NCBI RefSeq assembly: GCF_000238375.3 | Contig: NZ_AHBZ03000021.1 | Span: forward strand, 124,001 to 188,000 | Source of the DNA: Pseudoalteromonas citrea | GTDB lineage: Bacteria > Pseudomonadota > Gammaproteobacteria > Enterobacterales > Alteromonadaceae | Direction of reading: 5' to 3' | Length of the DNA: 64,000 nt | Shown here: positions 20,160-28,395 of the stretch, piece after piece | Numbering within the stretch: position 1 is the stretch's first letter | How the letters are laid out: each line of letters starts with the position of its first letter | The notes under the pieces: generated by a model | What the model was told of the DNA's origin: nothing | The model's database searches: none | What the model saw: only the letters and a program-made list of their open reading frames with translations | Position numbers and translations under genes: made by a program

Positions 20160-21527
20160 TTAACGCTTACCTTCGCGACGTAATGCGCTTTGTGTAAACT
20201 CATTATCTTGGAACGACTTGCTGAAGTCATACATCTTTTCTTCGTTATCTAGGCCGATTGCTAGGTAACGACGAGAATTAAGATCATGATACACATCTAA
20301 TGTACTCCAATGAGTAGGTACATCATAATAGTTTAAACCATGTGCCATCGCTACTCGATACATTTGATCTCGATTATCATAAAGATCAGCAACATGAATT
20401 TGCCAACTGTCTTCATCTATATAGAAGACACGCTTTTTATAAATATGACGCGTTCCTTCTTTTAAGTTGGCTTCAACCACCCATACACGGTGCTTTTCAT
20501 AACGCACATGCTCGGGGTTAACATGACCGGCCATAAGAATGTCTTCATACTTTAGCTTATCACTATGTAACTTATAGCTATTGTATGGAATGTACAGCTC
20601 TTGCTTGCCTTTCAATGTCCAATTGTAACGGTTTGGTGAGCCGTTAAACATATCAAAGTCATCAGTCGTACGTAGACTATCTGAGGCTGTTCCTGGTGCA
20701 TCATAAGCAACGTTAGGCGCTCGACGCACTCGACGCTGACCTGTGTTATATGTCCAAGCCTGACGTGGTGTCAAAATTTGGTCCATCGTTTCATGCACAA
20801 GCAAAGCAGTACCTGCCAATCGGGCCGGTTGAGTTACTTTTTGCTTAAACTTAAACAACACGTTTGACTCTCTAAGCTCATCAGGTGTTGCACTTGGATC
20901 TGAATATTTAACTAATAACTTTTCATCAAAACCAATGACATTATAAGAACCCGACTCAGTTGGCATCGCCTGCCCACCAAAACGTGCAATAGACAAACCA
21001 CGATATCTTAATAAATGATTCCAGATTGCTTCTAGACCATTTTTTGGTACAGGGAACGGGATCCCAATCGCGGTATTTTTAATACCGTTACCACCTTCAA
21101 TAAGCTCAGCGGTAGATGCGTACTGTTTTGTTGCGTCATAAACAAATTGCGGATAAGCAGCTGTTCTGCGTGTTTCATACACATTCATTTTAAACGTATC
21201 TGGGTAAGTCTCGAAAAGCGAAACCTGACCAGGGCTCAGTAATGACTTGTACTTATCTAAATTTGACTTATCAATCGTAAATAAAACTTTGTCATCTGCG
21301 AACGGATCTGGGTGATGCATTCCAGGCTTGTAATTAGCTGGAGGCTTCGTGATCCCACCAGACCAGGCTGGAATGGAACCATCGGCGTTACCTGCTTTTT
21401 GCGCACCAATTGGTGTTAGATCTGCACCTAAACGTGCTACTTCTTCTGCCGACATCTTTGCCATCGCACTTGGTGCTGAGAGCATTGCTATTATTGTAGC
21501 GGCGATAAATGTAGGTTTTCTAAACAT
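20160..21527 (-). CDS. DUF1329 family periplasmic/outer-membrane protein
   Basis: A 455-residue protein with a Sec signal peptide (residues 1-23, ending AMA). It has the DUF1329 hallmarks: MSAEEVARLGADLTPIGAQK after the cleavage site, then GSIPAWSGG and a long region rich in aromatic residues. The family is annotated as related to outer-membrane lipoprotein-sorting (LolA/LolB-like) folds, suggesting that it binds a hydrophobic ligand. It lies 11 bp after the DUF1302 gene, its usual partner. A role as periplasmic or outer-membrane carrier for the MMPL substrate is inference. Confidence 0.88.
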   Translation of the reverse strand: MFRKPTFIAATIIAMLSAPSAMAKMSAEEVARLGADLTPIGAQKAGNADGSIPAWSGGITKPPANYKPGMHHPDPFADDKVLFTIDKSNLDKYKSLLSPGQVSLFETYPDTFKMNVYETRRTAAYPQFVYDATKQYASTAELIEGGNGIKNTAIGIPFPVPKNGLEAIWNHLLRYRGLSIARFGGQAMPTESGSYNVIGFDEKLLVKYSDPSATPDELRESNVLFKFKQKVTQPARLAGTALLVHETMDQILTPRQAWTYNTGQRRVRRAPNVAYDAPGTASDSLRTTDDFDMFNGSPNRYNWTLKGKQELYIPYNSYKLHSDKLKYEDILMAGHVNPEHVRYEKHRVWVVEANLKEGTRHIYKKRVFYIDEDSWQIHVADLYDNRDQMYRVAMAHGLNYYDVPTHWSTLDVYHDLNSRRYLAIGLDNEEKMYDFSKSFQDNEFTQSALRREGKR

Positions 21528-21538
21528 ACTGAAAGCCC

Positions 21539-23656
21539 TTAAATTGAATACTTAATATTGAAAGATACAAAATCACGGTCTGCAAATGTGTTGGTTGCAC
21601 CACCACCCCAGAATGTGTTGTAGCCAAAATCAAATGACCATGCATTTTGATAGTTGAAGTTCATAGTCACGCCCAGTGATTTACGATCTTCTACAAACAA
21701 AAACATTGGGTCAGGAGTAATACCATTTACATCATGCGAAAAAACGACACGTGGAGAAAAGTTAACCCCTGCAAATAAGTTGTTATAGTCACCCTTCGCG
21801 ATAAGTCGGTAACCCCATGCTGAAGCTGACGGGAAGGGATTAACCTCAGGCCCATTAGACACCGCTTGGTGAATAAGGTCATAGCTACGTCCTGTTAACC
21901 CTTCGACTGTACCACTTCTGCCTGTACCCGCTACATTCAAACGTAATTCGTCATAGCTAGGCATATCTTTGATTGTCACACCACCGACTTCACCAACCAC
22001 TGCCCAGCTGTCGGCACCAAGACTTGGACCAAACAAGTGTGTCGCCGTAAATTGTAGCTGCATTGTATCTTTCAAGACGTAGCCTTGTGCGATCTCACCT
22101 GGGTTTACGTAACTCACCGCATCCCCTTCGCTCAGTTGTGAGAAACCAGCAAAATCATCACGACGACCCGCATAAGCTAACTGCTCTACCATACCAGCAT
22201 ACAATAACTCTACATCATCAATTTGAAGAGGCTCATCTTGACGGTAAGTGAACTCACCAGCAAATGCTGTTTCACCTATCGCTGTATTAAAACTAAGGCC
22301 GTAAAGTTTAATGTCTTCAGGATACGCAATTTGACCCTGAGTAAATGCTTTTAGGTTAGTAATGTTGTCTTCTGTAATGGTATTTTGCGAAATATATTGC
22401 AGATCTGCACCAACCGCAGCGTTTGTAAAATCAGATGCTTTACCTGATATCAATGGACGGCGACTATGGTAGTTGATGTAGTACAAAGCAAATTCTGTAT
22501 CGTTAAGCTCAGGAGAATAAATACCTAAACGTAGACCATACTGACCAGAGTCTTTTGGCTCCACTTTACCCGCATCACCTTTGCCTTTTAGCGCAACTTT
22601 CGTTGGATATTGTAAATACATACTTGCAAGGAGGGTTTGCGCTGAGGCACTGCTCAAAACACTGGGGTCAGAGGTATCTAAACCTTGTGAGGCTAATGCA
22701 CCCAGCCAATTGGCTTGTAAGCCATTTAAAGAATCACTTAAGTGCATTAGGTCAATATCAGGGTTCGATGTAAAACCAAGCTGTATATTTTGACCATACC
22801 CATTTTCAGAAGCGAAGTCGTTTGTAGAGAAATAACTTCCTGAAGCAGGTAAACGCGTTTCATGCCATTGGTACTGATAAAAACCTTCCAACGTTATGTT
22901 TTCAGTGATCCCTAGCGATGCCCAAAGCATACCTACCGGAATAAATGCTTCTTTCAATTCAGAGCCCGGCGCTTTTAGGCGGTCAATGTCGACAGGGTTA
23001 ACGTTAATACCATGGGAAATAAGCGTGCTTTCGCCCCAATTCACCACTTGTTGACCTAGTCTAACTGAAAGTGGGTTATTGCCACCATTAAGATCAAAGT
23101 CAGCCCATACAAACGCATCTAACAAGCGAATGTCAGAACACACTTGCTTTTTCGTATCGTCATCCGCGCATGGATCGACTTTTCCACCCGATACTGGGTT
23201 ACGATATGCAAAATCACCATCTTCCATCGCAAAATCGTAAAAATACATAAAGCGAGAAAAGAAACCGTAATTGTCTTTGGTTATGCCAAAGTCATGAGTC
23301 CCTTTCACAAGCTGTGAGAAGGTGTCTCCTGAATCAAAATTTAAGTTCCCCGCATCACCATTGTTTGAGTAGGCACCTGAGTTTGCCCATACTTCCGCTG
23401 ATGAATAAACAGTATTACCAATCAAAGCGTTATAGCCGTCCCAGTTAAACCTTGGGTGATTACTTTTACCGATATATTGAAAATCTCGATCCTCAACACG
23501 GATACTTTGTCCGTAGGAAAAAGTAGAATCGAATGTAATTTCAAAGTCACCGACTTCAAAATTTGCAGCGAGCAAAGGTGAACTGCCCAGCGTCAACGCT
23601 GCAGCACTAAGACCGAGCATTATTTTGTTTTTAACAAAGAGCGATCTTTTTATCAT
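21539..23656 (-). CDS. DUF1302 family outer-membrane beta-barrel protein
   Basis: A 705-residue exported protein with a signal peptide (about residues 1-30, ending LLAA). It has the amphipathic alternation and aromatic, glycine-rich strands of an outer-membrane barrel, for example FEITFDSTFSYGQSIRVEDR near the mature N-terminus. Family landmarks include RLGQQVVNWGESTLISHGIN and the following VDIDRLKAPGSELKEAFIPV. DUF1302 proteins are regularly encoded beside DUF1329 proteins. It is the first gene of the four-gene module, so the promoter should lie in the 238-bp gap upstream, which contains two palindromes. Likely role: outer-membrane pore or docking site. Confidence 0.9.
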   Translation of the reverse strand: MIKRSLFVKNKIMLGLSAAALTLGSSPLLAANFEVGDFEITFDSTFSYGQSIRVEDRDFQYIGKSNHPRFNWDGYNALIGNTVYSSAEVWANSGAYSNNGDAGNLNFDSGDTFSQLVKGTHDFGITKDNYGFFSRFMYFYDFAMEDGDFAYRNPVSGGKVDPCADDDTKKQVCSDIRLLDAFVWADFDLNGGNNPLSVRLGQQVVNWGESTLISHGINVNPVDIDRLKAPGSELKEAFIPVGMLWASLGITENITLEGFYQYQWHETRLPASGSYFSTNDFASENGYGQNIQLGFTSNPDIDLMHLSDSLNGLQANWLGALASQGLDTSDPSVLSSASAQTLLASMYLQYPTKVALKGKGDAGKVEPKDSGQYGLRLGIYSPELNDTEFALYYINYHSRRPLISGKASDFTNAAVGADLQYISQNTITEDNITNLKAFTQGQIAYPEDIKLYGLSFNTAIGETAFAGEFTYRQDEPLQIDDVELLYAGMVEQLAYAGRRDDFAGFSQLSEGDAVSYVNPGEIAQGYVLKDTMQLQFTATHLFGPSLGADSWAVVGEVGGVTIKDMPSYDELRLNVAGTGRSGTVEGLTGRSYDLIHQAVSNGPEVNPFPSASAWGYRLIAKGDYNNLFAGVNFSPRVVFSHDVNGITPDPMFLFVEDRKSLGVTMNFNYQNAWSFDFGYNTFWGGGATNTFADRDFVSFNIKYSI

Positions 23657-23745
23657 TATTTCTCCCCCTTAGAGCGGGTTTTTATAATCAAGTTATTGTT
23701 TTTTGTTGTCGTAACGATAGAAGCGATTAAGTCAAATTACAAATA

Positions 23746-23755
23746 GAACGCGTTC
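23746..23755. promoter_or_regulatory. 10-bp perfect palindrome upstream of the DUF1302 module
   Basis: GAACGCGTTC lies about 90 bp upstream of the DUF1302 start, in AT-rich surroundings. It could be a half of a regulator site or chance; no regulator gene is adjacent. Confidence 0.3.
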
Positions 23756-23795
23756 AATCGGTGATTTTTTAACGTTTTAGGCTCTATATTACTCA

Positions 23796-23813
23796 TGGTA
23801 AGACGTCCTACCA
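23796..23813. promoter_or_regulatory. Operator-like 18-bp palindrome upstream of the DUF1302 module
   Basis: TGGTAAGACGTCCTACCA pairs at 8 of 9 positions with its own reverse complement. It lies about 140 bp upstream of the DUF1302 ATG, in the only sizeable intergenic region of the module and between it and the DUF2835/pepN genes. Size and symmetry suit a dimeric repressor such as TetR or GntR type. The regulator is not in the window. Confidence 0.45.
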
Positions 23814-23894
23814 GATAATATATAACACGTAATTTAAGTTTATAACAAACTCATTTAACAAAAATACAATATTAGTCATAAGAAAACGTCATCA

Positions 23895-24116
23895 CTAAGC
23901 TATTTTTTCAAGCGAAATGAATGCACTTTGCTCATCTAAACAGAGCCGAAAACGTCCACGGATCCCTATAGACGATACAAATTTTCTTACATGGATAACC
24001 GGGAAGCGAATTCGCTTCCCGCCGTCTTCTACTACCTGAACAAATTTAATGCTGCCATTATAAAAATCTAAGCACTGTTCATAGTCTAAATACATGCTAA
24101 AAAAGTACTCTTGCAT
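23895..24116 (-). CDS. DUF2835 family small protein
   Basis: A 73-residue protein of the DUF2835 family, recognised from the order of a charged N-terminus with YL.Y..CL.FY, then RIRFPVIHVRKFVSSIGIRG and a short C-terminal strand FRLCLDEQSAFISLEKI. It has no signal peptide or membrane segment. It starts 3 bp after the pepN stop, so the two are co-transcribed and probably coupled. Function is unknown. Confidence 0.82.
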   Translation of the reverse strand: MQEYFFSMYLDYEQCLDFYNGSIKFVQVVEDGGKRIRFPVIHVRKFVSSIGIRGRFRLCLDEQSAFISLEKIA

Positions 24117-24119
24117 AAC

Positions 24120-26714
24120 CTAGCTCAGTGCTTTCTCAACTTTTTCGTATAAATCGTCACTTAAATTAGGTAAGTCTGCCAAGCGCTGTAATTGCGCCTT
24201 CATGCCATCTTGACGCTTACCGTCAAATTGACGCCACGACATAAATGGCGTGACCATGCGAGACGCATTCTGTGGATTTATGCCATTCAATTCGATTAAT
24301 AAATCGCCCAATAGCTTATAACCTGCGCCATCTTCTCGGTGAAATTGAGCGGGGTTATTACGCGCAAAACTTCCGACTAATGCACGCACTCTGTTAGGGT
24401 TTGATTTATCAAAGCACGGGTGCTCATAAAGCTTGTATAAGGTGTCAATCGTAGTATCTGTATCAATCGTTGCCTGCAAAGAAAACCACTTGTCCATCAC
24501 TAGTAGGTCATGTCGCCATGCAGCATCGAATTTATCCATCAGTTTATAAGAGCAATCAAGTTCGGCTGACGTAGCAGCCTTCAATGCCCCTAATTTCAAC
24601 GTCATATTCTCACTCTCACTTTGCACACGGATCCAGTCCTGTATTTCACTGTCGTTCACTAACGCGAGATAATATAGGCATATGTTCTTCATTGCGCGCG
24701 CTGACACACCATCATGTGATAACTGTCCATACTCTTGAGAAGCGCTGAATGCTGTTTTAAGCTCAACAACTAAGTTATTAGCAATATCTTGTTTAAAGCT
24801 ATGGATAACTTTCACCAGCGCATCGACAGGCACTACTTCAAACATTGCAGCTAAGGCATCGAAATTTGGCAAGGTCAAAAGTTCAGCCAGTAACGCAACG
24901 TCACCACTTAGTTGGGCCACAAGTTCTTTAAGCGTGTTAAGTAGCGTCGAATGAAGGCTATATATATTGCCCTCATTGAGCTGTTCTACACCTGTTTTGA
25001 CTTCTAAAGAGAAAGCCTGTTGCATCGCTTCCCAACGCGCATAGTCGCTGCTGGCATGTTTAATAATATGCAGTAGCTGTGGGAGTTGATAATCGTATTT
25101 AACGATGCAAGGTGCTGAGAAGTCCTCTAACAAGACAGGTACCGGCATTGAGTCAATTTTTTCAAATACAAATTGATGAGTATCAGCGGTTAGGCTTAAA
25201 GTTTTAGCAACTTCACGGCCGCTAAAAATGAGTGGGATTGCATCGCCAGCACTGTCTAATAGCTCAATCGCAAACGGAATATGTAGCGGCTCAGATACAG
25301 GGTCGTTCTGTGCATGATATTGGCTCACATTAACAGTGAACGTTTTCGCTTGATCATCATAGTGCGTCTTCACATCCAATGTAGGTGTACCAATCTGTTC
25401 ATACCACAGTTTAAACTGCTGTAAGGCTACACCACTGGCATCTTGCATTGCACTAACAAAATCATCACACGTCACCGCCTGTCCATCATGCCTGTCAAAA
25501 TATAACTTCATTCCCTGTTGGAACCCCTGCTCACCAAGCAAACTGTGCATCATTCTAATGACTTCTGCACCTTTGTTGTAAACAGTCACAGTATAGAAAT
25601 TATTCATTTCTATTACTTGTTGTGGTCTAATTGGGTGTGCCATAGGGCCTGCATCTTCAGCAAATTGGTGCGCTCTCATTGCCATCACTGCATCAATACG
25701 GTTTAGCCCTCTAGACCCAAGGTCGCTACTAAACTCTTGATCACGAAATACTGTTAGGCCTTCTTTTAGCGATAATTGGAACCAATCTCGACAGGTTACT
25801 CGGTTGCCAGTCCAATTGTGGAAGTACTCATGACCTACAATTGACTCAATGGTATGGTAATCTCGGTCTGTTGCTGTTTGTTGATTTGCCAATACACACG
25901 CGCTATTAAAAACATTTAACCCTTTGTTTTCCATCGCACCCATATTGAAAAAATCAACCGCCACAATCATATATATATCTAGATCGTACTCTAGATCAAA
26001 TCGACTTTCGTCCCATGCCATCGCGCGTTTAAGTGATCCCATAGCATGAGGGGCTTTATCCAAATTGCCTTTATCAACAAATAAAGCCAGTTCAACTGAA
26101 CGACCAGAACTGGTAATAAATTCATCTTTTAAGACATCAAAATCACCCGCAACCAAAGCAAACAAATAACTTGGCTTTTTAAATGGGTCTTGCCACTTAG
26201 CAAAATGACGACCGTCTTCGGTAGTTCCCTCGTCCACTTTATTACCGTTAGATAACAAGTAAGGAATCGACTTATCTCCAACAATGGTGACATCGTACGT
26301 CGTTAATACATCGGGTCTATCTAAAAAATACGTGATCTTTCGAAAACCCTCAGCTTCACATTGAGTACAGTATGCACCCGCAGACTGATATAGCCCTTCA
26401 AGCGAGGTATTTGTGCTTGGTGAGATCTCAGTGTGGATCTCTAAATCAAAAGCATTTGGTAAGGCGCTAAGTAATAGATGAGTCGTTGATTGTTCAAAAT
26501 CTGTATGCGCAACACCATTAACCAGCACGTGTACTAGTTTTAGTTCAACGCCATTGAGGCTTAACTCGGTTTCACCGCTTTGCGCAATATAATGGGCTTT
26601 TGAAATAACCGATGTGGCGGTTGAGTTTAAATCAAATGACAAATCCAAGTGAGAGATTTGGTGTGATGGAGGTTGATAATCTTTCAGGTATTTTGCTTGT
26701 GGCTTTTCTTGCAT
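24120..26714 (-). CDS. pepN: Aminopeptidase N (M1 family)
   Basis: An 864-residue cytoplasmic zinc aminopeptidase that trims peptides after proteasome-like degradation. Substrate anchor GAMEN (near residue 261) and the gluzincin zinc site HEYFHNW (near 294) with the downstream Glu in LKEGLTVFRDQEF are all intact. The DUF3458-like and helical C-terminal regions complete the bacterial PepN form (E. coli about 870). The start at 26714 (MQEKPQAKY, like E. coli QQPQAKY) is supported by AAGGA 7 nt upstream. Earlier in-frame starts at 26720 and 26744 lie on or inside the nhaC terminator hairpin. DUF2835 follows. Confidence 0.97.
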   Translation of the reverse strand: MQEKPQAKYLKDYQPPSHQISHLDLSFDLNSTATSVISKAHYIAQSGETELSLNGVELKLVHVLVNGVAHTDFEQSTTHLLLSALPNAFDLEIHTEISPSTNTSLEGLYQSAGAYCTQCEAEGFRKITYFLDRPDVLTTYDVTIVGDKSIPYLLSNGNKVDEGTTEDGRHFAKWQDPFKKPSYLFALVAGDFDVLKDEFITSSGRSVELALFVDKGNLDKAPHAMGSLKRAMAWDESRFDLEYDLDIYMIVAVDFFNMGAMENKGLNVFNSACVLANQQTATDRDYHTIESIVGHEYFHNWTGNRVTCRDWFQLSLKEGLTVFRDQEFSSDLGSRGLNRIDAVMAMRAHQFAEDAGPMAHPIRPQQVIEMNNFYTVTVYNKGAEVIRMMHSLLGEQGFQQGMKLYFDRHDGQAVTCDDFVSAMQDASGVALQQFKLWYEQIGTPTLDVKTHYDDQAKTFTVNVSQYHAQNDPVSEPLHIPFAIELLDSAGDAIPLIFSGREVAKTLSLTADTHQFVFEKIDSMPVPVLLEDFSAPCIVKYDYQLPQLLHIIKHASSDYARWEAMQQAFSLEVKTGVEQLNEGNIYSLHSTLLNTLKELVAQLSGDVALLAELLTLPNFDALAAMFEVVPVDALVKVIHSFKQDIANNLVVELKTAFSASQEYGQLSHDGVSARAMKNICLYYLALVNDSEIQDWIRVQSESENMTLKLGALKAATSAELDCSYKLMDKFDAAWRHDLLVMDKWFSLQATIDTDTTIDTLYKLYEHPCFDKSNPNRVRALVGSFARNNPAQFHREDGAGYKLLGDLLIELNGINPQNASRMVTPFMSWRQFDGKRQDGMKAQLQRLADLPNLSDDLYEKVEKALS

Positions 26715-26726
26715 ATTCATTTCCTT

Positions 26727-26754
26727 AAAAACGCCCCAATTCAAATTGGGGCGT
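26727..26754 (-). terminator. Rho-independent terminator after nhaC
   Basis: A perfect 10-bp stem (ACGCCCCAAT / ATTGGGGCGT) with a 4-nt loop is followed on the minus strand by TTTTAAGG. It lies 7 bp after the nhaC stop and immediately before the pepN ribosome-binding site, which implies that pepN either has a promoter overlapping this region or relies on read-through. Confidence 0.88.
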
Positions 26755-26760
26755 AACGAA

Positions 26761-28215
26761 TTAAGCTTGCTCTAAATTTTTAGGCTTGATCCTCAATATT
26801 TTGACGCCTAAATAAGCATAGATAACGGCTAACAGAGGGTTAATTAGATTAAAGAACGCATATATCGCATAGTCAAATGGGTTAATTAGTAGAACGCTTT
26901 GCATGTAAGCACCACAGGTATTCCAAGGGATCAACGGACTGGTGATAGTCCCCCCATCTTCCAGTGTTCTTGATAGGTTTACACTGCGTAATCCACGCTT
27001 TTTATACTCATCTTTAAACATACGCCCTGGTACGACAATAGCAATATATTGATCGGCCGCGACCACATTGGTCCCGATACATGTTGCTATTGTTGAAGCA
27101 ATTAATGACCCAGTGCTTTTGGCTATTTTTAGAATGCTTCGGACAAATATCTCTAATAACCCCGTTTTCTCCATAATGGCGCCAAACATTAAGGCTGTCA
27201 TAATCAACCAAGTCGTTGTCAGCATGCTCGCCATACCACCACCACTGAGCAGATCATCCATTTTAACGTCGCCCGTTGAGATGTTAAACCCTTCGTAAAA
27301 AGTAGCCCACACCAGTTTAAAGTACCCTATTAGCTCTCCTTGAGAAGCATCAATTTGACTTTGTAACAGCTCCCCCTGAAATAAGATAGCCCATATAGCC
27401 CCTACGACAGCACCAATTGATATAGCTGGAAAAGCAGGCATTTTCTTAAAGGCTAGCACTAACAGTACCAATAACGGAATAAGCATGAATAAATTGATGT
27501 TAAAATTACCTTGCAGGATCCCTACGATTTCGTCGATTCGTCCTACGTCAGCACTGACATCAGCGTTAAACCCCATGAAAATAAATATGATCAACGCAAT
27601 GACAAAGCTTGGTACCGTCGTCCACAGCATATGATGTATATGCTCAAACAAGTCAGCACCAGCTACCGCAGGCGCTAAGTTCGTTGTTTCAGATAATGGA
27701 CTCAGTTTATCACCAAAATACGCTCCTGAGATTACCGCACCCGCAGTCACTACTTGGTCTAATCCTAAACCTGTGGCTACGCCGAGTAATGCAACACCAA
27801 TGGTAGCGGCTGTGGTCCAAGAGCTACCAATGCTCATTGCAACAATGCCGCAAATTAAACAGCTTGCAGCATAAAACCAACTGGGGTTGATGATTTGTAG
27901 CCCGTAGTAAATTAATGTCGGTACGGTCCCCGATAATAGCCAAGTACCAATTAATGCACCAACCATCAATAGAATTAAGATAGCACCAAGAGAAATCGTG
28001 ATCCCTTTGATCATGGCCTCTTCAAGCGTTTTCCATGTATATCCATTCTTTAAGCCAACTAATGCTGCCGTAAATGTTGCGAACAGCAAAGCTATTTGAT
28101 TAGGGCCAGAAGATGAATTATCGCCGTATAGATAGACAGCAGCCCCTAATAAGCTGACAAGAACCACTATTGGCGTCAGTGCATCCAATAGTGATGGTAC
28201 TTTTTGTTGTTTCAA
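26761..28215 (-). CDS. nhaC: NhaC-family Na+/H+ antiporter
   Basis: A 484-residue inner-membrane antiporter with about 12 hydrophobic segments. NhaC-type signatures include GSSWTTAATIGVALLGVATG, GAVISGAYFGDKLSPLSETT and GTNVVAADQYIAIVVPGRMF. It probably uses proton motive force to expel sodium, fitting a marine habitat; lactate/malate antiport is known for some relatives. The start is uncertain: TTG at 28215 has AGAGGAG eight bases upstream, whereas GTG at 28224 overlaps that Shine-Dalgarno. It ends at a strong terminator before pepN. Confidence 0.92.
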   Translation of the reverse strand: MKQQKVPSLLDALTPIVVLVSLLGAAVYLYGDNSSSGPNQIALLFATFTAALVGLKNGYTWKTLEEAMIKGITISLGAILILLMVGALIGTWLLSGTVPTLIYYGLQIINPSWFYAASCLICGIVAMSIGSSWTTAATIGVALLGVATGLGLDQVVTAGAVISGAYFGDKLSPLSETTNLAPAVAGADLFEHIHHMLWTTVPSFVIALIIFIFMGFNADVSADVGRIDEIVGILQGNFNINLFMLIPLLVLLVLAFKKMPAFPAISIGAVVGAIWAILFQGELLQSQIDASQGELIGYFKLVWATFYEGFNISTGDVKMDDLLSGGGMASMLTTTWLIMTALMFGAIMEKTGLLEIFVRSILKIAKSTGSLIASTIATCIGTNVVAADQYIAIVVPGRMFKDEYKKRGLRSVNLSRTLEDGGTITSPLIPWNTCGAYMQSVLLINPFDYAIYAFFNLINPLLAVIYAYLGVKILRIKPKNLEQA

Positions 28216-28350
28216 ATTGAGCACTCCTCTGCATAGCTAATGCTAATGCTTATTCTTATTTTTCTAGTCCCAAGGTGGGACCATTGTTGCCATATTTGCG
28301 GGTAGCAAATTAATTGTCAGCATAATAACAAATTCACTGTTAAATACGTA

Positions 28351-28377
28351 ACAAAAAAGGCGCCTAAGCGCCTTTGT
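28351..28377 (-). terminator. Rho-independent terminator after prc
   Basis: An 8-bp stem (AAAGGCGC / GCGCCTTT) with a 4-nt loop is followed on the minus strand by a T-tract. It lies 20 bp after the prc stop and ends the msrC-proQ-prc transcript. Confidence 0.87.
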
Positions 28378-28395
28378 ATCTATATAGGGGTCGTA

